DNA of 64,000 nucleotides from CAWVWD01 sp965662365 (GTDB lineage: Bacteria; Bacteroidota; Bacteroidia; Chitinophagales; Saprospiraceae), in the NCBI GenBank assembly GCA_965662365.1, contig CBFIHR010000011.1:10607-74606 (forward strand), written 5' to 3'. Positions 53,983 through 62,680 of the stretch are shown here, one piece after another. The notes under the pieces are model-generated. The model made no database searches. It saw nothing but the letters and a program-made list of their open reading frames with translations, and was not told the DNA's origin. The first letter of the stretch is position 1. Each line of letters opens with the position of its first letter. A program made the position numbers and the translations under genes.

Positions 53983-55446
53983 ATGAAAAATATAACAACG
54001 TTAGGAGAATTAAGGGCTTCGGGTTATCAACCTCGGTCAATTAAGGACGAATTAAGAGAAAATTTAATTAAAAGATTACAAGCAAAAGAAACGGTTTTCA
54101 AAGGTATTTTAGGTTTCGAAGATACAGTTATTCCTGATATAGAACGGGCGATTTTATCTCGACATAATGTACTGATGCTAGGGTTGAGAGGACAAGCAAA
54201 AACTCGTTTGGCTCGTTTGATGGTTGATTTATTGGACGAATATATGCCAATTGTGGCAGGAAGTGAGTTGAATGACGATCCGTTGAATCCATTGTCTCGT
54301 TTTGCGATTGATTTGATTGCTGAGAAAGGCGACGAAACGCCCGTAGAATGGGTGCATCGTAGTGCCAGATATGTCGAAAAATTAGCAACACCAGATGTTT
54401 CCGTAGCGGATTTAATTGGTGATGTCGATCCGATTAAAGCGGCGACGCTGAAGTTGCCCTATTCTGACGAAAGAGTGATTCATTTTGGATTGATTCCTCG
54501 TGCGCATCGTTCGATTTTTGTGATTAATGAGCTGCCAGATTTACAAGCACGTATTCAAGTCGCTTTATTTAATATGTTGCAAGAGGGAGATATTCAGATT
54601 CGTGGTTTCAAATTGCGTTTACCGTTGGAGGTGCAGTTTGTGTTTACGGCTAACCCTGAAGATTACACGAATCGAGGAAGTATTATTACACCATTGAAGG
54701 ATAGAATCGAAAGTCAGATTCTGACACATTATCCTCGTACGATTGATATCGCAAAACAAATCACTTCTCAGGAGGCTAATTTGGCGAAAGCCCAAGAACA
54801 AGCGGTCGAAGTACCTGAATTATTAAAAGATTTGTTGGAAACTATCAGTTTTGAGGCGAGAGATTCGGAGTATATTGACGAAAAATCTGGAGTTTCGGCT
54901 CGTTTGTCGATTGCAGGTTATGAGAACTTAGTGTCAGCGGCCGAGCGTAGAATGTTAGTCAATGGTGAACAAACAACAACGGCTCGAATTACTGATTTTT
55001 GGGGGGTTATTCCAGCAATAACTGGTAAAGTAGAATTGGTGTACGAAGGCGAACAAGAAGGCCCGTATAATGTCGCTTTGTTGTTGATGAGTGCTGCGAT
55101 TAAGAAATTATTTTTGCAACATTTTCCTGATCCTGAAAAAATGACACGTCGTAGAAAACGTACTGAAGAACCAGTTCGTGATCCTTATGGAACAATTCGG
55201 ATGTATTTTTCTGGTGGTAATACGGTTGATCTGTTAAATGATGATTCTGGTAAAAATTATAAAACAGAACTATCAAAAGTCGCAGGTTTAGAAAAATTTG
55301 TTAAAGAAAACGGTGTTGCGGATAAGCACAAATATTTATTTATGGAGTTGGTGCTGCACGGAATGGTTGAGTTCAATATTATTGGAAGAGAATTTATTGA
55401 TAAAAAATATACTTTCAAAGATATGTTAGCTGGAATGTTTGAATAA
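53983..55446 (+). CDS. ChlI/MoxR-like AAA+ ATPase
   Basis: 487 residues. AAA+ core at about 50-280: Walker A GLRGQAKTR (Ala where the second Gly is usual), Walker B IFVINELPDL (Asn-Glu), sensor-1 VFTANPEDYTNRG, and an Arg-finger segment PLKDRIESQI. The C-terminal lid is at about 290-370 (SGVSARLSIAGYENL). These features match the Bacteroidota group annotated as magnesium chelatase ATPase subunit. In that group and in MoxR proteins the ATPase works with a vWA-domain protein; no vWA gene follows here, since the next gene is on the opposite strand. There is no chlorophyll pathway, so a chaperone/assembly role is more likely. Confidence 0.88.
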   Translation: MKNITTLGELRASGYQPRSIKDELRENLIKRLQAKETVFKGILGFEDTVIPDIERAILSRHNVLMLGLRGQAKTRLARLMVDLLDEYMPIVAGSELNDDPLNPLSRFAIDLIAEKGDETPVEWVHRSARYVEKLATPDVSVADLIGDVDPIKAATLKLPYSDERVIHFGLIPRAHRSIFVINELPDLQARIQVALFNMLQEGDIQIRGFKLRLPLEVQFVFTANPEDYTNRGSIITPLKDRIESQILTHYPRTIDIAKQITSQEANLAKAQEQAVEVPELLKDLLETISFEARDSEYIDEKSGVSARLSIAGYENLVSAAERRMLVNGEQTTTARITDFWGVIPAITGKVELVYEGEQEGPYNVALLLMSAAIKKLFLQHFPDPEKMTRRRKRTEEPVRDPYGTIRMYFSGGNTVDLLNDDSGKNYKTELSKVAGLEKFVKENGVADKHKYLFMELVLHGMVEFNIIGREFIDKKYTFKDMLAGMFE

Positions 55447-55455
55447 CTTTCTATT

Positions 55456-55500
55456 AAGGTGTGAGGTGTTGATGAGCGAAGACATCAACACTTCACACTT
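55456..55500. terminator. Hairpin between convergent genes
   Basis: AAGGTGTGAGGTGTTGATG (55456-55474) pairs with CATCAACACTTCACACTT (55483-55500), with a wobble. It sits 9 bases after the ATPase stop and 5 before the end of the minus-strand gene. Confidence 0.65.
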
Positions 55501-55505
55501 CCTAT

Positions 55506-56090
55506 TTAATCAATGCTTGCCCGAATACAGGTTTCAAAATCTGAACACGCATCTACTAAAAGATTGCCCCGATAAGGTACTTTCCCAGAGTAATAGGCTT
55601 CGATAACAACGTAGTCATAATCATCGTTAGCAAAAAAGTTGAATTTATAAGATTTCCATTCGTTATGATCAATAGCGACGGTGTGACCTAATAGTTGCGC
55701 TTTTTGGCAACGTTTTGTGCCGCCCCAAATTCTGAATTTTAGAGGTTTATTGTAGCCAACGTAGCCATTAGACCGAGCTAATTTTACACTAAATGTATAA
55801 CATTCATCTTTTTTTAGGGGAGCGGTCAGTTGTTGTCCGATGTGTTCCCAAGTATTATCTTCTCGTGTAATTAATCCTAAAAATGTTTCACCGTCATAAG
55901 CATCTTGATAAACGCCCCAAGGACCGGGCAGTATGTCAGGCGTAGAATACAAGCCACAAGCGTGCCAGCCGTTAGGAACTTGTGCATCTTGAGGAGCGCC
56001 CTCAAATGACGGATTAGACAATTTAATACCAGCATTTGGATTGAATGAAACGGTGAGTAATCCGGTAAATAAAATAATTAGTATTCTCAT
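55506..56090 (-). CDS. Exported protein, beta-sandwich type
   Basis: 194 residues from the ATG at 56088-56090; an ATG 18 codons upstream would put a charged tail before the signal segment (MRILIILFTGLLTVSF). The mature region KLSNPSFEG...VPNGWHACG looks like a family of secreted domains that begin with a 'NPSFE' strand and a conserved W, common in Bacteroidota surface proteins (galactose-binding-like jelly roll). It continues with EHIGQQLTAPLKK and YTFSVKLARS. Four or more Cys suggest disulfides. No sorting domain, so probably periplasmic. Function unknown. Confidence 0.75.
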   Translation of the reverse strand: MRILIILFTGLLTVSFNPNAGIKLSNPSFEGAPQDAQVPNGWHACGLYSTPDILPGPWGVYQDAYDGETFLGLITREDNTWEHIGQQLTAPLKKDECYTFSVKLARSNGYVGYNKPLKFRIWGGTKRCQKAQLLGHTVAIDHNEWKSYKFNFFANDDYDYVVIEAYYSGKVPYRGNLLVDACSDFETCIRASID

Positions 56091-56271
56091 TATTGATATT
56101 AAGTTGCTGTAAGTATTTTTCAAATATTGCCCTAAAGTTATCATCTTTCGATTGATTTAGCGCTGAAAAATCATGCTTTTTTTGGTAAATGAAGTATTTT
56201 GGAAACCCTTTAACAAAAGAATAAATTATGATTTTACACCTTTAGATGATTACCCCAAAAGGGATTTTTTG

Positions 56272-56279
56272 TACTTTCG
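56272..56279 (+). promoter_or_regulatory. Possible -7 box of ftsX
   Basis: TACTTTCG deviates from TAnnTTTG in one position and lies 31 bases before the ftsX start. No clear -33 element. Confidence 0.3.
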
Positions 56280-56309
56280 TTATGAATTTTCTAAAATACA
56301 AACCTACAA

Positions 56310-57185
56310 ATGACAAAGAGTAATCGACTATTCAACAATTTACGAAAGTACATTTATGCAATCATTAGTATTGCTTTAGTCCTATTGATAATAGGTTTTT
56401 ATGGTATTTTGTTGTTGTTTGGGCAGCAGGCAGTAGATAATCTAAAAGAAAATTTAGAAATTATTGTAGAATTGACTCCAAATGCGACCGAAGAAAATCA
56501 TAAAGCACTCACGATTTATTTAAAAAATCAGGATTACATCAAGTCCAATTCTATTCAATTTGTTTCAAAAGAGGAAGGTTTAAAAAAGTTAGAAGACGAA
56601 TTTGGCGACGATTTAATTACTTTTGATTTTGATAATCCGTTGTACGATGTGATAACTTTTCATGTCAATACTCAATTCGCTCAGTCAGACGCACTAAAAG
56701 CTATTAAGTTGGAGCTTTTAGAAAATAAAGCAATACAAGATGTTCATTATCAAGATGTTATTATTAGTAATTTAGAAAGTAACTCTAAGCAGTTTGGTTG
56801 GTTAATTTTATTAATTGGCGGTCTGTTTCTTATTACGGCTGTTGCCTTGATTAATAATACAGTGCGCTTAGCTTTGAACGATAATCGTTTTATTATTAAA
56901 AATATGCAATATGTCGGTGCGACCGAAGGCTTTATTATTCGACCTTATTTGCGAAAAGCATTTATGAACGGTTTGATTAGCGGTTTGTTGGCGATTGCAG
57001 GAATTTTCGGTATTTTGATATTTTTAAATCAACAAATAGCTGGTTTGTTTACCCATATTTTTTCCGTTGAGGTTTTTTCACTTTGCGGCTCATTGCTTTT
57101 AGTAGGGGTTGCGATTTCTGTAGGTAGTACATTTGTGGCAGTTCGAAGGTTTTTGAGGAAACGAGTTGTAGATTTGTATGTTTAG
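56310..57185 (+). CDS. ftsX: Cell-division protein FtsX
   Basis: 291 residues, four membrane segments: one at about 14-37, then three in the C-terminal FtsX domain (about 160-180, 213-235, 248-270), with the large extracytoplasmic loop (about 40-155, EELTPNATEENHKALTIYL-like) between the first two. The sequence after the loop (AVALINNTVRLALNDNRFIIKNMQYVGATEGFI, given as INNTVRLALNDNRF and KNMQYVGATEGFI) is FtsX specific. FtsX with FtsE controls cell-wall hydrolases at the septum. FtsE is not adjacent. The end RKRVVDLYV is typical. Confidence 0.93.
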   Translation: MTKSNRLFNNLRKYIYAIISIALVLLIIGFYGILLLFGQQAVDNLKENLEIIVELTPNATEENHKALTIYLKNQDYIKSNSIQFVSKEEGLKKLEDEFGDDLITFDFDNPLYDVITFHVNTQFAQSDALKAIKLELLENKAIQDVHYQDVIISNLESNSKQFGWLILLIGGLFLITAVALINNTVRLALNDNRFIIKNMQYVGATEGFIIRPYLRKAFMNGLISGLLAIAGIFGILIFLNQQIAGLFTHIFSVEVFSLCGSLLLVGVAISVGSTFVAVRRFLRKRVVDLYV

Positions 57186-57208
57186 ATTAGATCATAAGAT
57201 TAAAAACG

Positions 57209-57264
57209 AAAGTTCTATGTTTTGTTAGGTAGTGTTATTTAACAAAAACATAGAACTTTTATTT
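57209..57264 (+). terminator. Terminator of ftsX
   Basis: AAAGTTCTATGTTTTGTTA (57209-57227) pairs with 57240-57259, with one bulged A, then TTTTATTTTAATT. It also separates the convergent AAA+ gene. Confidence 0.8.
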
Positions 57265-57288
57265 TAATTTGGGATTTTGCACTTGAAT

Positions 57289-59901
57289 TTATCGTCTGAA
57301 TCCAATGCCATCTTTTACTGCTTTTTCTAATAAATTGAAATCACTCACATCATCGAAAGTAATTGTATTAATAACCTTATCGGTGCGTTTGTCGGGTGTG
57401 AGTTGAGCCATTCGTAAGTGTTGTTTTTGAATGGTTTGAGCCACGATTTTACGAATTGTACGAGCATTACCAAAGTACTTGTGTTTACTTTTTACCAGTT
57501 TATCAATATATTTAATAAGGTGAATTTTGGCAGCATCATCTAATTTTAAGTCTTCGGCTTCGATGAGTACTTCTGCAATTTCAAATAACTGTGGCGTATT
57601 GTAATCTTCGAAAATAAATTGTTTGTCGAAGCGAGATAATAAACCAGGATTTGTTTCAAGAAACTGATCCATTTCTTTTGGATAACCTGCGACAATGACC
57701 ATAAATTCACCACGTTTATCTTCCATCTTTTTCAGTAAGGTCTCAACGGCTTCTTTACCATAGGGATCGTTGCTGTGTGTCAAAGAATAGGCCTCGTCAA
57801 TAAACAAACCGCCGCCCATTGCTTCATCGATTATTTTATTAGTTTTGATAGCAGTTTGCCCAGTATAAGCAGCGACCAAATCCTTTCTATCGACTTCGAT
57901 TAAGTGGCCACGTTCTAAAATTCCTAAGCCTTTATAAATTTGAACAATTAGACGAGCGATAGTTGTTTTACCAGTTCCAGGATTACCTTTAAAAACAGTG
58001 TGAAGCGAAAAGGCTTTACGCACATCTTTACCGATTTCACGATAATAACGGGCTAATTTGGCCATTTCTTCGACTTCTTTTTTAACAGAATTCAAACCGA
58101 TTAAATCATGTAATTGTGTCAAAGCGTCTTGTAATAATGCTTCATCAATCGGTAATTTTGCCTTTTTATTTAAGCCTTTTGTAAATACTTTTTTGATATC
58201 TTTTAACTCAATTGTTGATAATTCGTCATTGGTTAATTGAGCAATTCCATCTGCATTTTTCATTAGGCGTAATGCCATATTTTGCTTCGATTCCTCCATG
58301 ACACCGTTGATTAATCGGGCATTACCAAAGGCTCGAGAGCGATTACGATATAGTTCGACTACTTTTTTGTTTAAGTAACTTCGAGCGTCTTCCGAGAAAA
58401 TAACGTCTCGTTTTTCAGCGGCATAATCAGCGATTTGCATCAATTCGTCAGGCACATAATCAGGGAACTGAATCACATTACTTAATCGAGAAGCCAAACC
58501 AGGATTGGAGTTCAAGAAAACCGACATTTCTGAAGGATAACCAGCACAAACAATGGCTAAATCTCCTTTTCCTCCCGATAACTCCGTCAATAACACCTCA
58601 ATGACTTCTTTCCCAAAATCTTTTCCATCATCGCCACGGTTCGTCAACGAGTAGGCTTCATCAATAAACAAAACACCGCCACGAGCTTTTTCAATTACCT
58701 TTTTGACTTTAGGAGCAGTTTGTCCGATATATTCACCCACCAAATCCGCACGACCAACTTCATGTACTTTTCCATGCGACAACAAATCCAAACTCCAGTA
58801 AATTCGACCCAATAAATTCGCCACAGTCGTTTTACCAGTTCCAGGATTTCCCATGAAAACAGCATTCAAATTAATCATTTGAGATTCGTCGAAACCTTTA
58901 TTTTTTCTAATTTTTAAGAATTGTAAATACGTTGCAATATCATTGATTTGAGTCTTGACAGTATCCAAACCAATTAAACCTTCTAAGGCTTCCTTTGCTT
59001 CCTCAAAAGTTGGTTTAGAATCATCTTTTTCCTCAACTTCATGTGCCGCCAAGCGGTTTGGAGTCAAGGAATATTGATACTCTCCATCTTGCTCAACGTG
59101 TTTATCTCCAACCTCAAACGGAATAACCGCAATCAAATGATCCATAAAAATCACCTCCAGCGTATATTTATCCTTGTACCAATATCCGCCACTATCCGAA
59201 CCATACCCCGAGTCCATTATAATGGCTTTTCGCTTATCCGTGAAGTTGTAGAAATACTGCATAAAGGCTTTATGTTGCCCGGCATCATTATAAAAATTGA
59301 ACTGCAATTCTAAAGGAAAATTATCTTTATAATTAAACAAGTTTTCTAAGTGCAATTCAATATTGATGTACTTCGTATCATTGTAACCGAAGGATTTTAG
59401 ATAAGTCCGTTGAGCGATCGGCATGCCATTTTTAGGGCTTTCAAATAGCTTGATATTACTAATATTGAAATAAGGATTTGTTTCATTTGTCACCAAGCCA
59501 CCGTCAATTATATAAAAGAAAGCCTCTCCAACATAAGTTTCATTCATATAAACTTGCCAGCGATATTTACCAGCCTTCCACCAACCAGGATCTGGTGTTC
59601 CCCAGCCTTCCCGAACATAAAATATATTCGTATCCTTACTAATAGTTAAGTTCTTTTTTAGCTCACAAAGCTGATTGTCATTCTTCGTATTGGTGCAGAT
59701 TAGTTTGACTTCAACATCCCAATCTTTTTCATCAAAAAGTTTATTATAAAAAGCAAACTCACAGTAAATATAACGACATTCATCTTCATCAAATACTTGT
59801 CGATACTTCTTTACATTAAAAAAAAGATTTTCTTTTGAACCAAAAATCTTTATTTGTTGGACTTTATAATTGCCACCGATTGCATCCTCTTTTTTAGCCA
59901 T
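57289..59901 (-). CDS. Double CbxX/CfxQ-type AAA+ protein with two N-terminal beta-sandwich repeats
   Basis: 870 residues. N-terminal repeats at about 16-135 and 148-272 share a layout: a K.F.S/P start (KIFGSKENL, KLFESPKNG), a GWWKAGKYRWQVY / GGYWYKDKYTLEV segment, and a closing strand. First AAA+ of the CbxX/CfxQ (SpoVK-like) family: Walker A GNPGTGKTT at 351-359, LFIDEAYSL, CAGYPSEMSVFL, NPGLASRL. Second: GNPGTGKTT at 639-647, LFIDEAYSL, AGYPKEMDQFL, NPGLLSRFDKQF, plus FGNARTIRKIV at the end (GNAR sensor-2). Both modules look active. CbxX family members include Rubisco activase and EccA of type VII secretion. Here the role is unknown. Single gene. Confidence 0.92.
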   Translation of the reverse strand: MAKKEDAIGGNYKVQQIKIFGSKENLFFNVKKYRQVFDEDECRYIYCEFAFYNKLFDEKDWDVEVKLICTNTKNDNQLCELKKNLTISKDTNIFYVREGWGTPDPGWWKAGKYRWQVYMNETYVGEAFFYIIDGGLVTNETNPYFNISNIKLFESPKNGMPIAQRTYLKSFGYNDTKYINIELHLENLFNYKDNFPLELQFNFYNDAGQHKAFMQYFYNFTDKRKAIIMDSGYGSDSGGYWYKDKYTLEVIFMDHLIAVIPFEVGDKHVEQDGEYQYSLTPNRLAAHEVEEKDDSKPTFEEAKEALEGLIGLDTVKTQINDIATYLQFLKIRKNKGFDESQMINLNAVFMGNPGTGKTTVANLLGRIYWSLDLLSHGKVHEVGRADLVGEYIGQTAPKVKKVIEKARGGVLFIDEAYSLTNRGDDGKDFGKEVIEVLLTELSGGKGDLAIVCAGYPSEMSVFLNSNPGLASRLSNVIQFPDYVPDELMQIADYAAEKRDVIFSEDARSYLNKKVVELYRNRSRAFGNARLINGVMEESKQNMALRLMKNADGIAQLTNDELSTIELKDIKKVFTKGLNKKAKLPIDEALLQDALTQLHDLIGLNSVKKEVEEMAKLARYYREIGKDVRKAFSLHTVFKGNPGTGKTTIARLIVQIYKGLGILERGHLIEVDRKDLVAAYTGQTAIKTNKIIDEAMGGGLFIDEAYSLTHSNDPYGKEAVETLLKKMEDKRGEFMVIVAGYPKEMDQFLETNPGLLSRFDKQFIFEDYNTPQLFEIAEVLIEAEDLKLDDAAKIHLIKYIDKLVKSKHKYFGNARTIRKIVAQTIQKQHLRMAQLTPDKRTDKVINTITFDDVSDFNLLEKAVKDGIGFRR

Positions 59902-60210
59902 CTAAAACTTATATTGGTTGGATAATTTAAATGTTTAAGTCAAAAATCAAATGTAAATATTTTGAATAAGGATTTCTAATGAAATGCTATTTTTTTTCGG
60001 TGTTTCGCTTGACAGTTTTTTCCTTCGCTCATTGACGACAAACAACGGATCATTCACAAGAGAAACGTCTTTAAAAAAAGGAATTTTTAAGATATATACA
60101 GTGCGGTACGATTATATTTTATACTTTTTTAAGTATTTAAACATTGATTATCAGTTATTTATAAAAATATTATTTATTTAAAACTCAACTGATTAAATCT
60201 ATTTTTTACG
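59902..60210. other. Intergenic region with no recognised gene
   Basis: 309 bases. A frame at 59984-60181 is open but AT-driven and without family features. It lies between the start of the AAA+ gene and the end of the TetR-type gene, both on the minus strand. Confidence 0.4.
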
Positions 60211-60786
60211 TCAATCATTCACAGTTAAAAAGCCATTCATCAGACAAGCCGTTATTTGTTGTTCTAACTCAATTGGATTGAAAGAACGATTTCGGCTATA
60301 CCAAGAATACAGCCAGCGCAGGGTCGAAAGGGTCGAAAATAAAATAATTTCCGTTTCTACATTTTTAAATAATCCTTCTGATTTCCCTTGTTCGATGATT
60401 GCTTTAAAATGGTTTTCGTAGTCGTCCCGAAGTGTGAGATATTGTTGTTTTTCGGCCTTTTCCAAATGCACCCATTCCGCAGCGATTAAGGCGATAGCGT
60501 CGGTGTGTTCAATCGTCAAACGAACATGAAGAGCGATTAGTCGTTCTAATTTTTGTTGAGCATTGAGCGATGTATTTTGAATTGTTTCCATTTCTTTCGT
60601 AAAAATAGTCGCAATTTCCATTAACAAATCACTTAACAACTCTTGTTTTGACTTAATATGATTATAAATACTTGCTGCTTTTATGCCAACCGCTTCCGCA
60701 ATATCTCGCATCGAAGTCGCTTTAAAACCTCGTTTACGAAACAATCTTGCTGCTGCCTTTTTTATTTCCTCTTTTCTTGAAATCAT
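60211..60786 (-). CDS. TetR/AcrR-family transcriptional regulator
   Basis: 191 residues from the ATG at 60784-60786; a TTG start three codons earlier overlaps the promoter-like box and is less likely. The DNA-binding domain at about 1-50 has the standard pattern: EIKKAAARLFRKRGFKATSMRDIAEAVGIKAASIYNHI (in pieces ARLFRKRGFKATSM, DIAEAVGIKAASIYNHI), then KQELL. The ligand domain has a TetR_C-like helix set (LRWLYSWYSRNRSFNPIELE in part). It probably represses itself at the palindrome 60799-60813. The ftcD gene is divergent, 143 bases away, and could be co-regulated. Confidence 0.92.
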   Translation of the reverse strand: MISRKEEIKKAAARLFRKRGFKATSMRDIAEAVGIKAASIYNHIKSKQELLSDLLMEIATIFTKEMETIQNTSLNAQQKLERLIALHVRLTIEHTDAIALIAAEWVHLEKAEKQQYLTLRDDYENHFKAIIEQGKSEGLFKNVETEIILFSTLSTLRWLYSWYSRNRSFNPIELEQQITACLMNGFLTVND

Positions 60787-60792
60787 AGCGGG

Positions 60793-60813
60793 CAAAGTTA
60801 GTAGGATTTACTA
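60793..60813 (-). promoter_or_regulatory. Promoter and candidate operator of the TetR gene
   Basis: On the minus strand TAACTTTG (60800 down to 60793) is a TAnnTTTG box with a TTG 16 bases upstream. The start codon follows 6 bases after the box, so the transcript could be leaderless. TAGTA-GGATT-TACTA (60799-60813) is a perfect 5-bp palindrome overlapping the box by two bases. Confidence 0.5.
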
Positions 60814-60929
60814 CTTCAACCCAAAAAATATTCTAATAAATAACATTTCCAATTTTTATAATTCCTAAAAAAGTATTCAATTTGTGGTTAGAATTTATCA
60901 ATAAATCGTATTGAAACAACAAAAAAGCT

Positions 60930-62615
60930 ATGCAAAAAAAATTAATAGAATGTGTTCCGAATTTTAGTGAAGGACGAAATCCTGCGGTCATCAAAGCCAT
61001 CACCGATGCAATCGAAGCCGTAGAAGGTGTGAAATTATTAGACGTTGATCCAGGAAAAGCGACGAATCGAACCGTTGTCACTTTTGTTGGCGAACCAGAA
61101 GCCGTGATTGAAGGAGCGTATCGAGGGATTAAAAAAGCGGCAGAGTTGATTGATATGTCCAAACATTCGGGCGAACACCCGAGAATGGGTGCGACTGATG
61201 TTTGTCCGTTGATTCCGATTGCAGGAGTGACGATGGAGGAAACTGTGGAATATGCCAAAAAATTAGCCAAAAGAGTAGGCGAGGAGTTGGACATTCCAAC
61301 CTATTTATATGAAAATGCGGCGTCAAAACCAGAATGGCGAAACTTAGCCACGATTCGTGCTGGCGAGTATGAAGCCTTGCCTAAAAAAATGACTCAACCA
61401 GAATGGAAACCTGATTTTGGTGAGCAAAAATTCAACGCTCAAGCGGGTGCAACCGTTATCGGTGCAAGAGATTTCTTGATTGCGTATAATGTTAATTTGA
61501 ATACTACTTCGGTACGTCGTGCGAACTCTATCGCTTTTGATATTCGTGAAAAAGGGCGAATTAAGCGGGAAGGCGACTCGATTAATGGGGCAATTGTTCG
61601 GGACGAAAACGGCAAACCGATTCGGGAAGCAGGAACGTGCGAAGGTGTAAAAGCTATCGGCTGGTTTATCGAAGAATATGGCATTGCACAGATTTCCATG
61701 AACATTACCAATACAAAGTTAACGTCAGTTCATAAAGCATTTGAAGAGTGCCGCAAGTCTGCCAATAATCGAGGAATGCGAGTAACGGGTTCTGAATTAG
61801 TCGGAATGGCACCGTTGCAGGTTTTTCTTGATGCAGGCCGTTATTATTTAGAACAACAAAATCGCTCGGTCGGAGTCAGTGAAGACGAATTAATCAAAAT
61901 CGCTGTAAAATCAATGGGTTTAGATGAGTTATCACCGTTTGAACCTCGTAAAAAAATAATTGAATATAGTTTAGCCGATGCAGCAGATACGCCTTTATTA
62001 AATATGAATTTGAAGGCTTTCGCCAATGAAACCGCATCGGAAAGTATGGCTCCTGGAGGCGGTTCGATTTCGGCTTATGTGGCTGCTTTAGGTGTTTCTT
62101 TAGGAACAATGGTGGCGAATTTGTCTTCACATAAACGAGGTTGGGACGATCGTTGGGAAGCGTTTTCTAACTATGCCGTAAAAGGGCAGCAACTCAAAGA
62201 TCAATTGTTGTCGATGGTCGATGAAGATACGAACTCCTTCAATGGCATCATCGCTGCTATGCGTTTGCCGAAAGGCACAAAAGAAGAAAAAGCGACACGA
62301 AAAGCCGCTATTCAAGCTGCTACAAAATATGCAATAGAAGTGCCTTTCCGAGTCATGGAATTGACTTTAGCGACTTTTGAAATAACGAAAAATATGGCAG
62401 AAATCGGTAATCCGAGTTCAGTTACTGATGCTGGTGTTGGGGCGTTGTGTGCCAGAGTAGCGATTCGAGGGGCATTTTTGAATGTAAAAGTCAATGCTTC
62501 AGGCTTGAATGATAAGGATTTTGTTCAAGATATTATTGCTAAAGGCCAAGCGATTGAGGATAAAGCCGCTGCATTAGAAGCGGAAATTATGAAAATCGTA
62601 GAAAGTAAATTATAA
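60930..62615 (+). CDS. ftcD: Glutamate formimidoyltransferase / formimidoyltetrahydrofolate cyclodeaminase
   Basis: 561 residues, the fused FtcD layout. N-terminal transferase (about 1-330): LIECVPNFSEGRNP, LLDVDPGKATNRTVVTFVG (in parts DVDPGKATNRTVV), KHSGEHPRMGATDVCP with the catalytic His, INMTNTKLTSVHKAFEE-like region. C-terminal cyclodeaminase (about 350-561): TASESMAPGGGSISAYVAAL, VDEDTNSFNGIIAAMRLPKG (in parts DEDTNSFNGIIAAMR), PSSVTDAGVGAL. It converts formimidoylglutamate and tetrahydrofolate to 5,10-methenyl-THF plus ammonia, at the end of histidine degradation. No hut genes nearby. Confidence 0.95.
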   Translation: MQKKLIECVPNFSEGRNPAVIKAITDAIEAVEGVKLLDVDPGKATNRTVVTFVGEPEAVIEGAYRGIKKAAELIDMSKHSGEHPRMGATDVCPLIPIAGVTMEETVEYAKKLAKRVGEELDIPTYLYENAASKPEWRNLATIRAGEYEALPKKMTQPEWKPDFGEQKFNAQAGATVIGARDFLIAYNVNLNTTSVRRANSIAFDIREKGRIKREGDSINGAIVRDENGKPIREAGTCEGVKAIGWFIEEYGIAQISMNITNTKLTSVHKAFEECRKSANNRGMRVTGSELVGMAPLQVFLDAGRYYLEQQNRSVGVSEDELIKIAVKSMGLDELSPFEPRKKIIEYSLADAADTPLLNMNLKAFANETASESMAPGGGSISAYVAALGVSLGTMVANLSSHKRGWDDRWEAFSNYAVKGQQLKDQLLSMVDEDTNSFNGIIAAMRLPKGTKEEKATRKAAIQAATKYAIEVPFRVMELTLATFEITKNMAEIGNPSSVTDAGVGALCARVAIRGAFLNVKVNASGLNDKDFVQDIIAKGQAIEDKAAALEAEIMKIVESKL

Positions 62616-62632
62616 GTGTAATCTGTGCGGTA

Positions 62633-62665
62633 TGAAGTGTGCTGTGTAAAAAAACGCACACTTCA
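62633..62665. terminator. Hairpin between convergent ftcD and sbcD
   Basis: TGAAGTGTGC (62633-62642) pairs with GCACACTTCA (62656-62665) around a 13-base loop with an A run. 17 bases after the ftcD stop. No T-tract on the plus strand. Confidence 0.55.
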
Positions 62666-62680
62666 GCCGACACTTTGCGT

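Noticed and set aside
59984..60181. 65-codon frame in the gap before the TetR-type gene
   Set aside because: AT-driven, Phe/Ile/Tyr-rich sequence without any recognisable pattern.
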